Shown here: in pieces, positions 31,690-40,498 of the stretch | How positions within the stretch are numbered: the stretch's first letter is position 1 | How the letters are laid out: every line of letters starts with the position of its first letter | Origin: Shinella sp. | Lineage (GTDB): Bacteria > Pseudomonadota > Alphaproteobacteria > Rhizobiales > Rhizobiaceae | Direction of reading: 5' to 3' | NCBI GenBank assembly: GCA_003248775.1 | Contig: QFQX01000037.1 | Location: 1-45,644 of the forward strand | Length of the DNA: 45,644 nucleotides | The notes under the pieces: model-generated | What the model was told of the DNA's origin: nothing | What the model saw: only the letters and a program-made list of their open reading frames with translations | Database searches by the model: none | Position numbers and translations under genes: made by a program

Positions 31690-32712
31690 TCAGCCGCGCC
31701 AGCGCCGCCCGTCGGTCGCAAGTCCGAAACTGCTGGGCGTGCGGGCATAGGTGGCAAGCCCCGAAAGCGCCGCTTGCGGATGGGTGACGACGAAGGTCGG
31801 GATGGTCTTCATCAGGTGGCTGTGGGGAGCCTTGTCCTCGAAAGCCTGGCGGAATTCCGGCCGCTTCAGGGCCGGAATGATCTTCTGCGATATGCCGCCG
31901 GCAAGGAAGACACCGCCGCGCGCCATGAAGATCAGCGCCATGTCGCCGGCAACACGCCCGAGATAGGTAGAAAAGAGAGAGATCGTCTCGACGGCGACCG
32001 GATCGGCGTCGGAAAGGGCGTTGGTGGTAACCCCGGCCGGATCCTTGTAGACCGGCTCGATGCCGCTTGCGGCGCAGACGGCGCCATAGATGTTGAGAAT
32101 ACCCCGGCCGCACAGCAATTGCTCGGCCGAAATGCGTCCCTCGATCGGCGTCAGATGCGGGAAGATCTCGTAGTCGCGCTCGCTGCGCGGACCGACATCC
32201 ACATGACCGCCTTCGCCGGGAACCGGAAACCACATGTGCTGGGCGTGAACGAGGCCGGCGACGCCGAGCCCCGTGCCGGGACCGAGAACGGCGCGCGAGG
32301 CAAGCGTGGGAACTCCGCGGTCGCCGATCGGCTCGCGATATTCATCGGCAAGCGCGGCGATCGCCAGCGCCTGCGCCTCGAAATCGTTGACAACAAGCAC
32401 GTCGGAGAATCCGAGATCCGAGATCATCGCCTTGGGGCGCACGACCCAGTCGCAATTGGTCAGCGGTATTTCGTCGTCGTTGATCGGTCCGGCAATGGCA
32501 AGGATCGCCGAGCGCGGCTGGATCGAAGTCTTGTCCAGAACTGCGACCTGGATCGCCTCGTCGATGGTCGCGAAATCCGCTGTATGCACGTTCGGAAACT
32601 GCTTCGGCTCCGCATACGCGTCGACCAGTACGGAAAAGCGCGCATTCGTGCCCCCGATGTCGCCGATCAGGATGGGAAACGTGGGCTGTTCGTTTTCGTG
32701 AGGCTTGGGCAT
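31690..32712 (-). CDS. glk: Glucokinase
   Basis: ATP-dependent glucose phosphorylation in the cytoplasm, 340 residues, bacterial Glk family. The phosphate-1 motif GDIGGTNARF is near the N-terminus, with LVVNDFEAQAL, LGPGTGLGVAG, the GEGGHVDVGP glucose-binding segment and the adenosine motif MARGGVFLAGGI. The ATG at 32712 gives the usual N-terminus. It follows mgsA by 29 bases in the same direction, a glk-mgsA pairing also seen in other Rhizobiaceae as far as I recall. Confidence 0.95.
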   Translation of the reverse strand: MPKPHENEQPTFPILIGDIGGTNARFSVLVDAYAEPKQFPNVHTADFATIDEAIQVAVLDKTSIQPRSAILAIAGPINDDEIPLTNCDWVVRPKAMISDLGFSDVLVVNDFEAQALAIAALADEYREPIGDRGVPTLASRAVLGPGTGLGVAGLVHAQHMWFPVPGEGGHVDVGPRSERDYEIFPHLTPIEGRISAEQLLCGRGILNIYGAVCAASGIEPVYKDPAGVTTNALSDADPVAVETISLFSTYLGRVAGDMALIFMARGGVFLAGGISQKIIPALKRPEFRQAFEDKAPHSHLMKTIPTFVVTHPQAALSGLATYARTPSSFGLATDGRRWRG

Positions 32713-32741
32713 GGCGGGTTCCGTATCGGGCCTTTACGGGC

Positions 32742-33128
32742 TCAGGCGCTGAGCGCGCCGGGCATCAGGAGAATTTCTGCGGTGGCGCGGTTCAGGGCCA
32801 TCGGAATATCGTAGACCGTTGCGAGCCGCATCAGGGCTTTTACATCGACATCATGAGGCATGGATGTCAAAGGGTCGACGAAGAAGATCAACATATCGAC
32901 CTCACCGGTCGCGATCATCGCGCCGATTTGCTGGTCGCCGCCGAGCGGGCCGCTCTTCAGCCGCGTGACATCAAGCGAGGGACAGGCTTCCTTGATGCGC
33001 CCTCCGGTCGTGCCGGTTGCAACGATGCGTCGCCTGGAAAGCTCCGCTTCGTGCTGACGGGCGAATTCCGCCATATCGTCCTTCTTCTGGTCATGGGCAA
33101 TCAGGGCGATACATTTCAGAGCGGTCAC
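32742..33128 (-). CDS. mgsA: Methylglyoxal synthase
   Basis: Converts dihydroxyacetone phosphate to methylglyoxal and phosphate, a glycolytic bypass. The 128-residue single-domain protein has LIAHDQKKDDM, the phosphate-binding ATGTTGGRIKEA, GPLGGDQQIGAMI with the catalytic aspartate, and FFVDPLTSMPHDVDVKALMRLATVYDIPMALNRATAE. Length and motifs match the family closely. It lies directly upstream of glk, probably cotranscribed. Confidence 0.95.
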   Translation of the reverse strand: MTALKCIALIAHDQKKDDMAEFARQHEAELSRRRIVATGTTGGRIKEACPSLDVTRLKSGPLGGDQQIGAMIATGEVDMLIFFVDPLTSMPHDVDVKALMRLATVYDIPMALNRATAEILLMPGALSA

Positions 33129-33191
33129 GAAGCGCCTCGGTCCAGGTTTTCAATCGATTTGAATGCCTTCTAGCGCAGGCGGAAGCCGTTG

Positions 33192-33221
33192 AAAAGCCCG
33201 GCCCCTCGGGAGGGACCGGGC
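33192..33221 (-). terminator. Intrinsic terminator of mepA
   Basis: On the minus strand GCCCGG (33216-33221) pairs with CCGGGC (33196-33201), with a second CCCTC/GAGGG stem inside the loop, followed by TTTT. It lies 20-49 bases after the mepA stop and separates mepA from mgsA. Confidence 0.85.
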
Positions 33222-33240
33222 AAGACTGTTGCGTGAGCGC

Positions 33241-34329
33241 TCAGTTGCCCGCCGGACGGGGCAGCGGAACCGGAACATCGGCGGGCGGAACATCCGGCAT
33301 CTGGGCCGCGATGGCCGAGCCTGCTGCCGCCGGTTGCGGCGGCGAAGCAAGTGCTGAAACGGGAGCGGCACCGTTGGGAGAATAGGTCGCCGCCCACTCG
33401 CTGTCTGCGGCAGGAGACTTGAGCACCACGGAGCAGGCCTTCGGCAGGTCGGCAAGCTGCATCGGCTTTGGCTTCGGCGCGGGCTTCGCGTTCGGGTCCT
33501 TTTTCGGCTTGGCCCAGGGTTCGTCGGTAAACCACCAGGCCAGCGACTTATCGCAACCGTCTCCGGGCGGAATATCGGCCTGATCCTTGCAGCCGACTGC
33601 ATCGGCCGGGCACTTGATGCGGACATGGAAATGGTAGTCATGGCCGTAATAGGGGCGCACCTTGCCGAGATTGGTGCGGTCGCCCTGCCATGTGTCACAC
33701 AGCTTCTTCTTGATCGCCGGATTGACGAAGATGCGCTCCACCTGCGGGTAGCTTGCGGCCCGCATGATCACGCGCGCCTGCGCCGGCGTCCACACTTTCT
33801 CATTGATGGTCAGGAACTTCTTGGTGTCGAGCATCGAGGTGGCGGAGATGTTTTCCCGCTCCGCCGCCGACAGCGTGCGCGACGGCATCGGCGTCAGCCA
33901 GATATCGGCGTCGAGGCCGATCTGGTGGGAGGCATGGCCGGTCAGCATCGGTCCGCCGCGCGGCTGCGAGATGTCGCCGAGCAGGAGGCCCGGCCATCCG
34001 TCGTATTTCGCGGCATCCTGAGACAGCCGTTCCAGCAGCGAGATCATCTGCGGGTGACCCCAGCGGCGGTTGCGCGAAAGGCGCATCGCCTGCCAGGTCG
34101 GTCCATCGGTGGGGATCGCGACAGCGCCGGCAAGGCAACCTTTCGAATAGAAGCCGTAGGAACTCGGCTCCGCCCGAGTCGGCAGTTTTACTCCGCCGAA
34201 GAGTTCCTTGGCGGGCGGACCGTCGGCCGCCCATCCGTCCGCGATGGCGCCCGCCATGCTTGCCGCAAAAGCCAGCACCATCGCCAGCCGCTTCGAAACA
34301 GTTCTCATCGTCATGCCCGTCCGCCGCAT
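33241..34329 (-). CDS. mepA: Penicillin-insensitive murein endopeptidase
   Basis: Periplasmic zinc metallopeptidase (M74) that cuts D-Ala-meso-DAP cross-links in peptidoglycan, 362 residues. The signal peptide spans about residues 1-34 (LAMVLAFAASMAGA core). Zinc-site segments GHASHQIGLDADIW and YYGHDYHFHVRIKCP are intact. A proline-rich C-terminal tail of about 90 residues extends past the domain, ending VPVPLPRPAGN. The ATG at 34329 is chosen; a GTG three codons upstream and a later ATG at 34314 are alternatives. It has its own terminator. Confidence 0.93.
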   Translation of the reverse strand: MRRTGMTMRTVSKRLAMVLAFAASMAGAIADGWAADGPPAKELFGGVKLPTRAEPSSYGFYSKGCLAGAVAIPTDGPTWQAMRLSRNRRWGHPQMISLLERLSQDAAKYDGWPGLLLGDISQPRGGPMLTGHASHQIGLDADIWLTPMPSRTLSAAERENISATSMLDTKKFLTINEKVWTPAQARVIMRAASYPQVERIFVNPAIKKKLCDTWQGDRTNLGKVRPYYGHDYHFHVRIKCPADAVGCKDQADIPPGDGCDKSLAWWFTDEPWAKPKKDPNAKPAPKPKPMQLADLPKACSVVLKSPAADSEWAATYSPNGAAPVSALASPPQPAAAGSAIAAQMPDVPPADVPVPLPRPAGN

Positions 34330-34414
34330 TTCTTTCACCCGCTTCGCCGCGGGTGATTTGCTTCAAGTTTAACCTGAATGCCGATTTTGTTGAATCCGTG
34401 ATCTCAGGCCTGTC

Positions 34415-34509
34415 GCGATCTCTCAGATTAGCGCCTTCCGCCTTCGGCCTTTGTTTTATCGCAAGTCGTTGCCGCAGGACCGCTACTCACTTTTGCGCGA
34501 CATGCTTTA
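34415..34509 (+). repeat. Dispersed palindromic intergenic repeat, copy 2
   Basis: Close match to copy 1 at 4483-4577 over the full 95 bases, in the same orientation, with shared CCTTTGTTTTATCGCA, GTCGTTGCCGCA and CTTTTGCGCGACATGC. The left arm reads GCAAGTCG, so the stem has one mismatch against CGACATGC. It occupies the 260-base gap between the mepA start and yejA. Confidence 0.8.
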
Positions 34510-34589
34510 ATCGTGATCTCCCTTCGGTCTGTTTTTTGCCGAGGTTTGGCCTATGCTGATGCCAATGGAAAACAACTGGGGTGATTTGC

Positions 34590-36437
34590 ATGGGATTGGC
34601 TTTCCTGAGGGCGGGTATTCTTGCGCTGGCTGCGGCGACATTTGTGCCGCAGGCGCTGCAGGCGCAGGAGCCCGAATGGCGCCACGCGCTCGCCGTGATT
34701 GAGGCGCCGAAATATCCGAAGGATTTTCCCCGGTTCAACTATGTCAATCCCGATGCGCCCAAGGCCGGTGACCTGAGGCTTTCCGCCGATGGCACTTTCG
34801 ACACCTTCAATCCCGTGCTCGACAAGGGCGAGCTCGCCGCCGGCCTGACGCCGCGTGTTTCGCTGGTCACCGAGACGCTGCTGAAGCCTTCGATGGACGA
34901 GGTCGATGCGGTCTATGGCCTGCTTGCCGAAGCCATTTCCTATCCGGATGATTATGCCTGGGCGAAGTTCCGCCTGCGACCTGAGGCGAAATGGGCGGAT
35001 GGTCAGCCGGTCACGCCCGAGGACGTCGTTTTCAGCTTCGACAGGTTCAAGGTTCTCAATCCGAAATATGCCAGCTATTACCAGCATGTGACGAAGGCGG
35101 AAAAGACCGGCGAACGCGAAGTCACCTTCACCTTCGACGAGAAGAATAATCGCGAATTGCCGGTCATCGTCGGCGAACTCGATATTGTCCCGATGCACTG
35201 GTGGACGGCGAACGGCCCGGACGGCAAGCCGCGCGACATTTCGAAGACAACGCTGGAGCCGGTCATGGGCTCTGGCCCCTATCGTATCGCGTCGTTCTCG
35301 CCGGGTTCGACGATCCGCTACGAGCTTCGCGACGACTATTGGGGCAAGGATCTCAACGTCAACATCGGCTACAACAACTTCCGCAGCCAGGCCTATACCT
35401 ATTTCGCCGACCTCGATGTCGAGTTCGAGGCCTTCCGGTCCGGCAATGTCGATTACTGGGCGGAAAACTCCGCAATGCGCTGGGCGCGGTCCTATGATTT
35501 TCCGGCCGTTTCAGATGGTCGCGTCAAGCGCGAGGTGCTGGATAACGAATACAAGACCTCGGGCGTTCTTGTCGGCTTCATTCCCAACATGCGCCGCGAC
35601 AAGTTCAAGGATCCGCGTGTCCGCAAGGCTCTGAACTATGCCTTCGATTTCGAGGAACTGAACCGCACGATCTTCTTCGACCAGTATCAGCGCATCGACA
35701 GTTATTTCTACGGTTCCGAACTCGCATCCAGGGGATTGCCGGAGGGCAAGGAACTGGAGATCCTGAAGGGGCTCGGCGATGGCGTGCCGCCTGAAGTCTT
35801 CACCACCGAATACAAGAACCCGGTGTCGGGCGATCCCGCAAAGTTGCGCGACAATCTCCGTACCGCCGTCCAGCTTTTCCGCGAGGCCGGCTACGAGATC
35901 AGGGGCGGCCGGATGACCGATACCAAGACCGGAACGCCGCTTTCCTTCGAAATCCTGCTGAACGGACCGACCATCGAGAGGGTGGCGCTGCCGTTTGCCG
36001 ACAATCTGAAGAAGATCGGCGTTACAGTGTCGGTCCGTACCGTCGATGCCTCGCAATATACCAACCGTGTCCGCAGCTTCGATTATGACATGATCTATCT
36101 CGGTTGGGCGCAAAGCCTCAATCCGGGCAACGAGCAGAAAAACTACTGGGGAACCCAGTCGGTCGCGCAGGAAGGCTCGCAGAACTATGCCGGCATTTCC
36201 AGCCCGGCCATCGACACGCTCATCAACCAGATCATCTTCGCCAAGGATCGCGACACGCTGATCCCGACGGTGAAGGCGCTGGATCGCCTGTTGCTGGCGG
36301 GAAGCTACACGGTGCCCTCCTACACCATGCGTTCCTCGCGCATCGCTTATTGGGACAAGTTCGACCGGCCGGCGGAACTGCCGGAATATGCGATCGGTTT
36401 TCCCTCCATCTGGTGGGCCAAGGGGGCCGCGAAGTGA
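34590..36437 (+). CDS. yejA: Peptide/microcin-C-type ABC transporter substrate-binding protein (YejA-like)
   Basis: Periplasmic family-5 solute-binding protein of 615 residues, with a signal peptide cut after about residue 26 (FVPQALQA, then QEPEW). YejA-type features are HALAVIEAPKYPKDFPRFNYVNPDAPKAGDLRL at the mature N-terminus, GSGPYRIASFSPG and the terminal EYAIGFPSIWWAKG. In other proteobacteria the Yej importer takes up oligopeptides and microcin C. The ATG at 34590 has GGGGTGA 7 bases upstream; an in-frame GTG three codons earlier is less likely. A stable hairpin follows in the 163-base gap before yejB. Confidence 0.9.
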   Translation: MGLAFLRAGILALAAATFVPQALQAQEPEWRHALAVIEAPKYPKDFPRFNYVNPDAPKAGDLRLSADGTFDTFNPVLDKGELAAGLTPRVSLVTETLLKPSMDEVDAVYGLLAEAISYPDDYAWAKFRLRPEAKWADGQPVTPEDVVFSFDRFKVLNPKYASYYQHVTKAEKTGEREVTFTFDEKNNRELPVIVGELDIVPMHWWTANGPDGKPRDISKTTLEPVMGSGPYRIASFSPGSTIRYELRDDYWGKDLNVNIGYNNFRSQAYTYFADLDVEFEAFRSGNVDYWAENSAMRWARSYDFPAVSDGRVKREVLDNEYKTSGVLVGFIPNMRRDKFKDPRVRKALNYAFDFEELNRTIFFDQYQRIDSYFYGSELASRGLPEGKELEILKGLGDGVPPEVFTTEYKNPVSGDPAKLRDNLRTAVQLFREAGYEIRGGRMTDTKTGTPLSFEILLNGPTIERVALPFADNLKKIGVTVSVRTVDASQYTNRVRSFDYDMIYLGWAQSLNPGNEQKNYWGTQSVAQEGSQNYAGISSPAIDTLINQIIFAKDRDTLIPTVKALDRLLLAGSYTVPSYTMRSSRIAYWDKFDRPAELPEYAIGFPSIWWAKGAAK

Positions 36438-36508
36438 GCCGGGAAGTGGCCATGGGGCTTGCGCGCCACATTTGAGCGGCTACGAATGAACTCCACGAAT
36501 CGCATAGG

Positions 36509-36530
36509 GCCGGCAGCGCAGTCTGCCGGC
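36509..36530 (+). other. Perfect hairpin between yejA and yejB
   Basis: GCCGGCAG (36509-36516) and CTGCCGGC (36523-36530) form an 8-base-pair stem with a CGCAGT loop and no T-run. Such hairpins after a binding-protein gene commonly protect the upstream message, so that the receptor is made in excess over the permeases. Confidence 0.55.
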
Positions 36531-36600
36531 GGGAAAGGACGAACGGATTGATAGCGGGACTTGAGACCGACATCGTGCGCCACGCGGGAGAGACAGCCTG

Positions 36601-37695
36601 ATGGGTGCCTATATCCTCAGGCGTCTCCTGCTGATGATCCCGACCATCGTCGGGATCATGGGCATTTCCTTCCTCGTTATCCAGTTTGCGCCGGGCGGTC
36701 CGGTCGAGCAGGTCATCGCCCAGCTGACCGGGCAGGGCGATAGCGCCGACCAGCGCCTTTCCGGCGGCGGCGACATGCTCAACCAGCAGTTCGGCAACGA
36801 CGAGATGAACGCCAAGTATCGCGGCGCCCAGGGGCTCGATCCGGAACTCATCGCCAAGCTCGAAAAGCAGTTCGGTTTCGACAAGCCGCCGCTGACCCGC
36901 TTCCTCGATATGATGTGGAACTACATCCGCTTCGATTTCGGTGAGAGCTTCTTCCGCAACACCACGGTCATCGATCTGATCATCGAGAAGATGCCGGTGT
37001 CGATCTCGCTTGGCGTCTGGATCCTGATATTCTCCTACGCGATCTCGATCCCGCTCGGTATCAAGAAGGCGGTCGCGGATGGCTCGCCTTTCGATGTCTG
37101 GACCTCCGGCGTCATCGTCATCGGCTATGCCGTGCCGAGCTTCCTGTTCGGCATCCTGCTGATCGTGCTGTTCGCCGGTGGCTCCTTCTTCGACTGGTTC
37201 CCGCTGCGTGGCCTCGTCTCCGACAATTTCGCCCAGCTCTCCTGGTGGGAAAAGATCATCGACTACTTCTGGCATCTGACCTTGCCGCTGATCGCGTTGT
37301 CGCTTTCGGCCTTCGCCACGACCACGCTGCTCACCAAGAATTCCTTCATCGACGAGATCAAGAAACAGTATGTCGTGACGGCCCGCGCCAAGGGCCTGAA
37401 CGAGCGGCAGGTGCTTTACGGCCATGTCTTCCGCAACGCCATGCTGATCGTCATCGCCGGCATTCCCGGCGCCTTCATCTCGGCCTTCTTCACCGGCTCG
37501 CTGCTGATCGAGAATATCTTCTCGCTCGATGGTCTCGGCCGGCTCGGCTATCTTTCGGTGGTCAACCGCGATTATCCCGTCGTCTTTGCCACCCTCTACA
37601 TCTTTTCGCTGATGGGCCTTGTCGTCGGTCTCGTCTCCGACCTGATCTACACCTGGATCGATCCGCGCATCGATTTCGACCGGAGGGATGTCTGA
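36601..37695 (+). CDS. yejB: ABC transporter permease YejB
   Basis: First permease of the Yej importer, 364 residues, with DppB/OppB-type topology. The N-terminal MGAYILRRLLLMIPTIVGIMGISFLVIQFAPGGP helix and the long periplasmic loop containing QGDSADQRLSGGGDML are YejB-typical. The coupling loop DEIKKQYVVTARAKGLNERQVLYGHVFRNAM and terminal SDLIYTWIDPRIDFD are intact. GGGAGAGAC precedes the ATG. YejE begins one base after the stop. Confidence 0.93.
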   Translation: MGAYILRRLLLMIPTIVGIMGISFLVIQFAPGGPVEQVIAQLTGQGDSADQRLSGGGDMLNQQFGNDEMNAKYRGAQGLDPELIAKLEKQFGFDKPPLTRFLDMMWNYIRFDFGESFFRNTTVIDLIIEKMPVSISLGVWILIFSYAISIPLGIKKAVADGSPFDVWTSGVIVIGYAVPSFLFGILLIVLFAGGSFFDWFPLRGLVSDNFAQLSWWEKIIDYFWHLTLPLIALSLSAFATTTLLTKNSFIDEIKKQYVVTARAKGLNERQVLYGHVFRNAMLIVIAGIPGAFISAFFTGSLLIENIFSLDGLGRLGYLSVVNRDYPVVFATLYIFSLMGLVVGLVSDLIYTWIDPRIDFDRRDV

Positions 37696-37696
37696 C

Positions 37697-38848
37697 ATGT
37701 CTTCGTCTTCCGTCGAAACCGCCCGCACCGATGTCGCAGCTCCCGTGAAGAAGCCCTGGCTGTCGCCGACAAACGTTCGAAGGTTGGAGAACTTCAAGGC
37801 CAATCGCCGCGGCTACTGGTCCTTCTGGCTCTTCATGATCCTCTTCGTCCTGTCGTTGTTCGCCGAATTCATCGCCAACGACCGGCCGCTCATCGCCTCC
37901 TACAAGGGAGAGGTCCTCTTCCCTGTGGTGGTCGATTATCCGGAGGAAATGTTCGGCGGCTTCCTTGCCGTCACCGACTACCGGTCGCCCTTCATCAGCG
38001 ACGAGATCAACGCCAATGGCTGGATGATCTGGCCGCCGATCCGCTATTCCTACCGCACGGTGAATTCGGATATTCCGCATTCCGCGCCGACGCCGCCCTT
38101 CTGGCTGATGGACAAGGCGGAGCGCTGCTCGGCCTACCCGCTCAAGGATCAGGACCCCAACTGCATTCTCGGCAATCTCAACTGGCTCGGCACCGACGAC
38201 CAGGCGCGTGACGTTGCCGCCCGCATGATCTACGGCTTCCGTATCTCGGTCCTGTTCGGCCTCGTGCTGACCATCTGCTCGGCCTTCGTCGGTGTCACCG
38301 CCGGAGCGGTTCAGGGCTATTTCGGCGGCTGGACAGACCTTCTGATGCAGCGTTTCATCGAGATCTGGTCTTCGATGCCGGTGCTTTACATTCTGCTCAT
38401 CATTGCCGCGATCCTGCCGCCCGGTTTCTTCGTGCTGCTCGGGATCATGCTGCTGTTCTCATGGGTCAGTTTCGTTGGCATCGTGCGCGCGGAATTCCTG
38501 CGCGCCCGTAATTTCGAATATGTGAATGCCGCCCGCGCGCTCGGTGTCGGCAACTGGACCATCATGTTCCGGCATCTCCTGCCGAACGCCATGGTCGCGA
38601 CCCTCACCTTCCTGCCCTTCATTCTCTCCGGCTCGATCACCACGCTGACCTCGCTCGATTTCTTGGGGTTCGGCATGCCGCCGGGATCGCCGTCACTCGG
38701 CGAACTCATCGCCCAGGGCAAGCGCAACCTGCAGGCACCGTGGCTCGGCCTCACCGCCTTCTTCACCATGTCGATCATGCTGTCGCTCCTGATCTTCGTC
38801 GGCGAGGCCGTGCGTGACGCCTTCGATCCGAGGAAGGCCTTCAGATGA
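37697..38848 (+). CDS. yejE: ABC transporter permease YejE
   Basis: Second permease of the Yej importer, 383 residues, DppC/OppC type. It has an N-terminal helix (WSFWLFMILFVLSLFAEFI), the periplasmic region with LGTDDQARDVAARMIYGFR, and the coupling loop EFLRARNFEYVNAARALGVGNWTIMFRHLLPNA. The ATG at 37697 lies 10 bases after GGAGG; the in-frame ATG at 37688 sits too close to that site. The stop overlaps the yejF start (ATGA). Confidence 0.93.
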   Translation: MSSSSVETARTDVAAPVKKPWLSPTNVRRLENFKANRRGYWSFWLFMILFVLSLFAEFIANDRPLIASYKGEVLFPVVVDYPEEMFGGFLAVTDYRSPFISDEINANGWMIWPPIRYSYRTVNSDIPHSAPTPPFWLMDKAERCSAYPLKDQDPNCILGNLNWLGTDDQARDVAARMIYGFRISVLFGLVLTICSAFVGVTAGAVQGYFGGWTDLLMQRFIEIWSSMPVLYILLIIAAILPPGFFVLLGIMLLFSWVSFVGIVRAEFLRARNFEYVNAARALGVGNWTIMFRHLLPNAMVATLTFLPFILSGSITTLTSLDFLGFGMPPGSPSLGELIAQGKRNLQAPWLGLTAFFTMSIMLSLLIFVGEAVRDAFDPRKAFR

Positions 38849-40473
38849 CCGCTCCGCTTCTTTCTGTCCGCGACCTCTCCGTCGCCTTCCATCAGGGCGG
38901 CAAGGAGACCCTTGCCGTTGACCGCGTTTCCTTCGACATCGCCCCGGGCGAGGTCGTGGCGCTGGTTGGCGAATCCGGTTCCGGCAAGTCCGTTTCGGCG
39001 AACTCGGTGCTGCGCCTCCTGCCTTATCCGGCGGCGAGCCATCCTTCGGGAGAGATCCTGTTCGAGGGGCGTGATCTTCTCAAACTGCCCGAAGCGGAGC
39101 TTCGTCATGTTCGCGGCAACGACGTGACGATGATCTTTCAGGAGCCGATGACCTCGCTCAATCCGCTCCACTCCATCGAGAAGCAGATCGGCGAGATCCT
39201 CGAACTGCATCAGGCGATGAGCGGGCCGGCGGCGCGCGAACGGACGTTGGAGCTTCTCCGGCAGGTCGGCATCCGCGAGCCGGAAAAGCGCCTCTCCGCC
39301 TATCCGCACGAATTGTCCGGCGGCCAGCGCCAGCGCGTGATGATTGCCATGGCGCTCGCCAACCGACCGAAGCTGCTGATCGCCGATGAGCCGACCACCG
39401 CGCTCGACGTGACCGTGCAGGCGCAGATCCTGGCGCTTCTTCGCCAGTTGAAGGCCGATCACGGCATGTCCATGCTGTTCATCACCCACGACCTCGGTAT
39501 CGTGCGCAAGTTTGCCGACCGGGTTTGCGTCATGACCAGGGGCCGGATCGTCGAAAGCGGGCCGGTGGAAGAGATCTTCACCCATCCGCAGCACGACTAT
39601 ACGAAGAAGCTGCTCGCCTCCGAGCCGCGCGGCGAACCGCCGGCGCTCGACGAGACGAAGCCGGTGGTGATGAAGGGCGACGACATCCGCGTCTGGTTCC
39701 CGATCAAAGCTGGCTTCCTGCGCAAGGTGGTCGATCATGTGAAGGCCGTCGATGGCGTCGATATGGTGCTGCGCGCCGGCCAGACGCTCGGTGTCGTCGG
39801 CGAATCCGGTTCCGGCAAGACGACGCTTGGGCTGGCGCTTGCCCGCCTCATCGCGTCGAAGGGACGTATCAGCTTCATCGGGCAGGAAATCGATGGCTTT
39901 TCCTATCGGGAGATGCGCCCGTTGCGCGACCGCCTGCAGATCGTCTTTCAGGATCCTTACGGCTCGCTCAGCCCCCGCATGTCGGTGGGCGAGATCATTG
40001 CGGAAGGCCTGAAGGTCCACGAAAGCGCGCTATCGGCTGATGAGCGCGATGCCCGCGTCTGCTGGGCGCTGGAGGAGGTCGGCCTCGATACGGCGACCCG
40101 CTGGCGTTACCCGCACGAGTTTTCCGGCGGCCAGCGGCAGCGTATCGCGATTGCCCGCGCCATGGTGCTGAAACCCCGTTTCGTCATGCTGGACGAACCG
40201 ACCTCGGCGCTCGACATGACCGTGCAGGCGCAGGTGGTTGACCTGTTGCGCGACCTGCAGCAGAAGCACGACCTCGCCTATCTCTTCATCAGCCATGACC
40301 TGCGCGTGGTGAAGGCGCTTGCCAACGAGGTGATCGTCATGCGCGCCGGCAAGGTGGTGGAGCAGGGGCCGTCGAGTGCGATCTTCTCCGCGCCGAAGGA
40401 AGACTATACCCGCGCCCTGATGGCCGCCGCCTTCAACCTCGAGGCCGTCGAGATCGGCGGCGTCAGCCAGTAA
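38845..40473 (+). CDS. yejF: ABC transporter ATP-binding protein YejF (duplicated ATPase)
   Basis: Energises the YejBE permease. The 542-residue protein carries two ATPase domains in tandem: the first with GESGSGKSV, LSGGQRQRVM and LLIADEPTTALD, the second with GESGSGKTT, FSGGQRQRIA and FVMLDEPTSALD. This fused form is typical of YejF/Dpp-Opp double ATPases. It completes yejABEF, so the importer looks fully functional. A dehydrogenase gene follows 25 bases later, possibly in the same operon. Confidence 0.94.
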   Translation: MTAPLLSVRDLSVAFHQGGKETLAVDRVSFDIAPGEVVALVGESGSGKSVSANSVLRLLPYPAASHPSGEILFEGRDLLKLPEAELRHVRGNDVTMIFQEPMTSLNPLHSIEKQIGEILELHQAMSGPAARERTLELLRQVGIREPEKRLSAYPHELSGGQRQRVMIAMALANRPKLLIADEPTTALDVTVQAQILALLRQLKADHGMSMLFITHDLGIVRKFADRVCVMTRGRIVESGPVEEIFTHPQHDYTKKLLASEPRGEPPALDETKPVVMKGDDIRVWFPIKAGFLRKVVDHVKAVDGVDMVLRAGQTLGVVGESGSGKTTLGLALARLIASKGRISFIGQEIDGFSYREMRPLRDRLQIVFQDPYGSLSPRMSVGEIIAEGLKVHESALSADERDARVCWALEEVGLDTATRWRYPHEFSGGQRQRIAIARAMVLKPRFVMLDEPTSALDMTVQAQVVDLLRDLQQKHDLAYLFISHDLRVVKALANEVIVMRAGKVVEQGPSSAIFSAPKEDYTRALMAAAFNLEAVEIGGVSQ

Positions 40474-40498
40474 CATCCCGCTTACGAAAAGAGTGACC

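Noticed and set aside
29665..32814. A 1049-codon open frame on the plus strand opposite dapB, the ABC exporter and glk
   Set aside because: It is the antisense of three well-recognised genes and has low-complexity Arg/Asp/Gly-rich composition; long antisense frames are common in GC-rich genomes.
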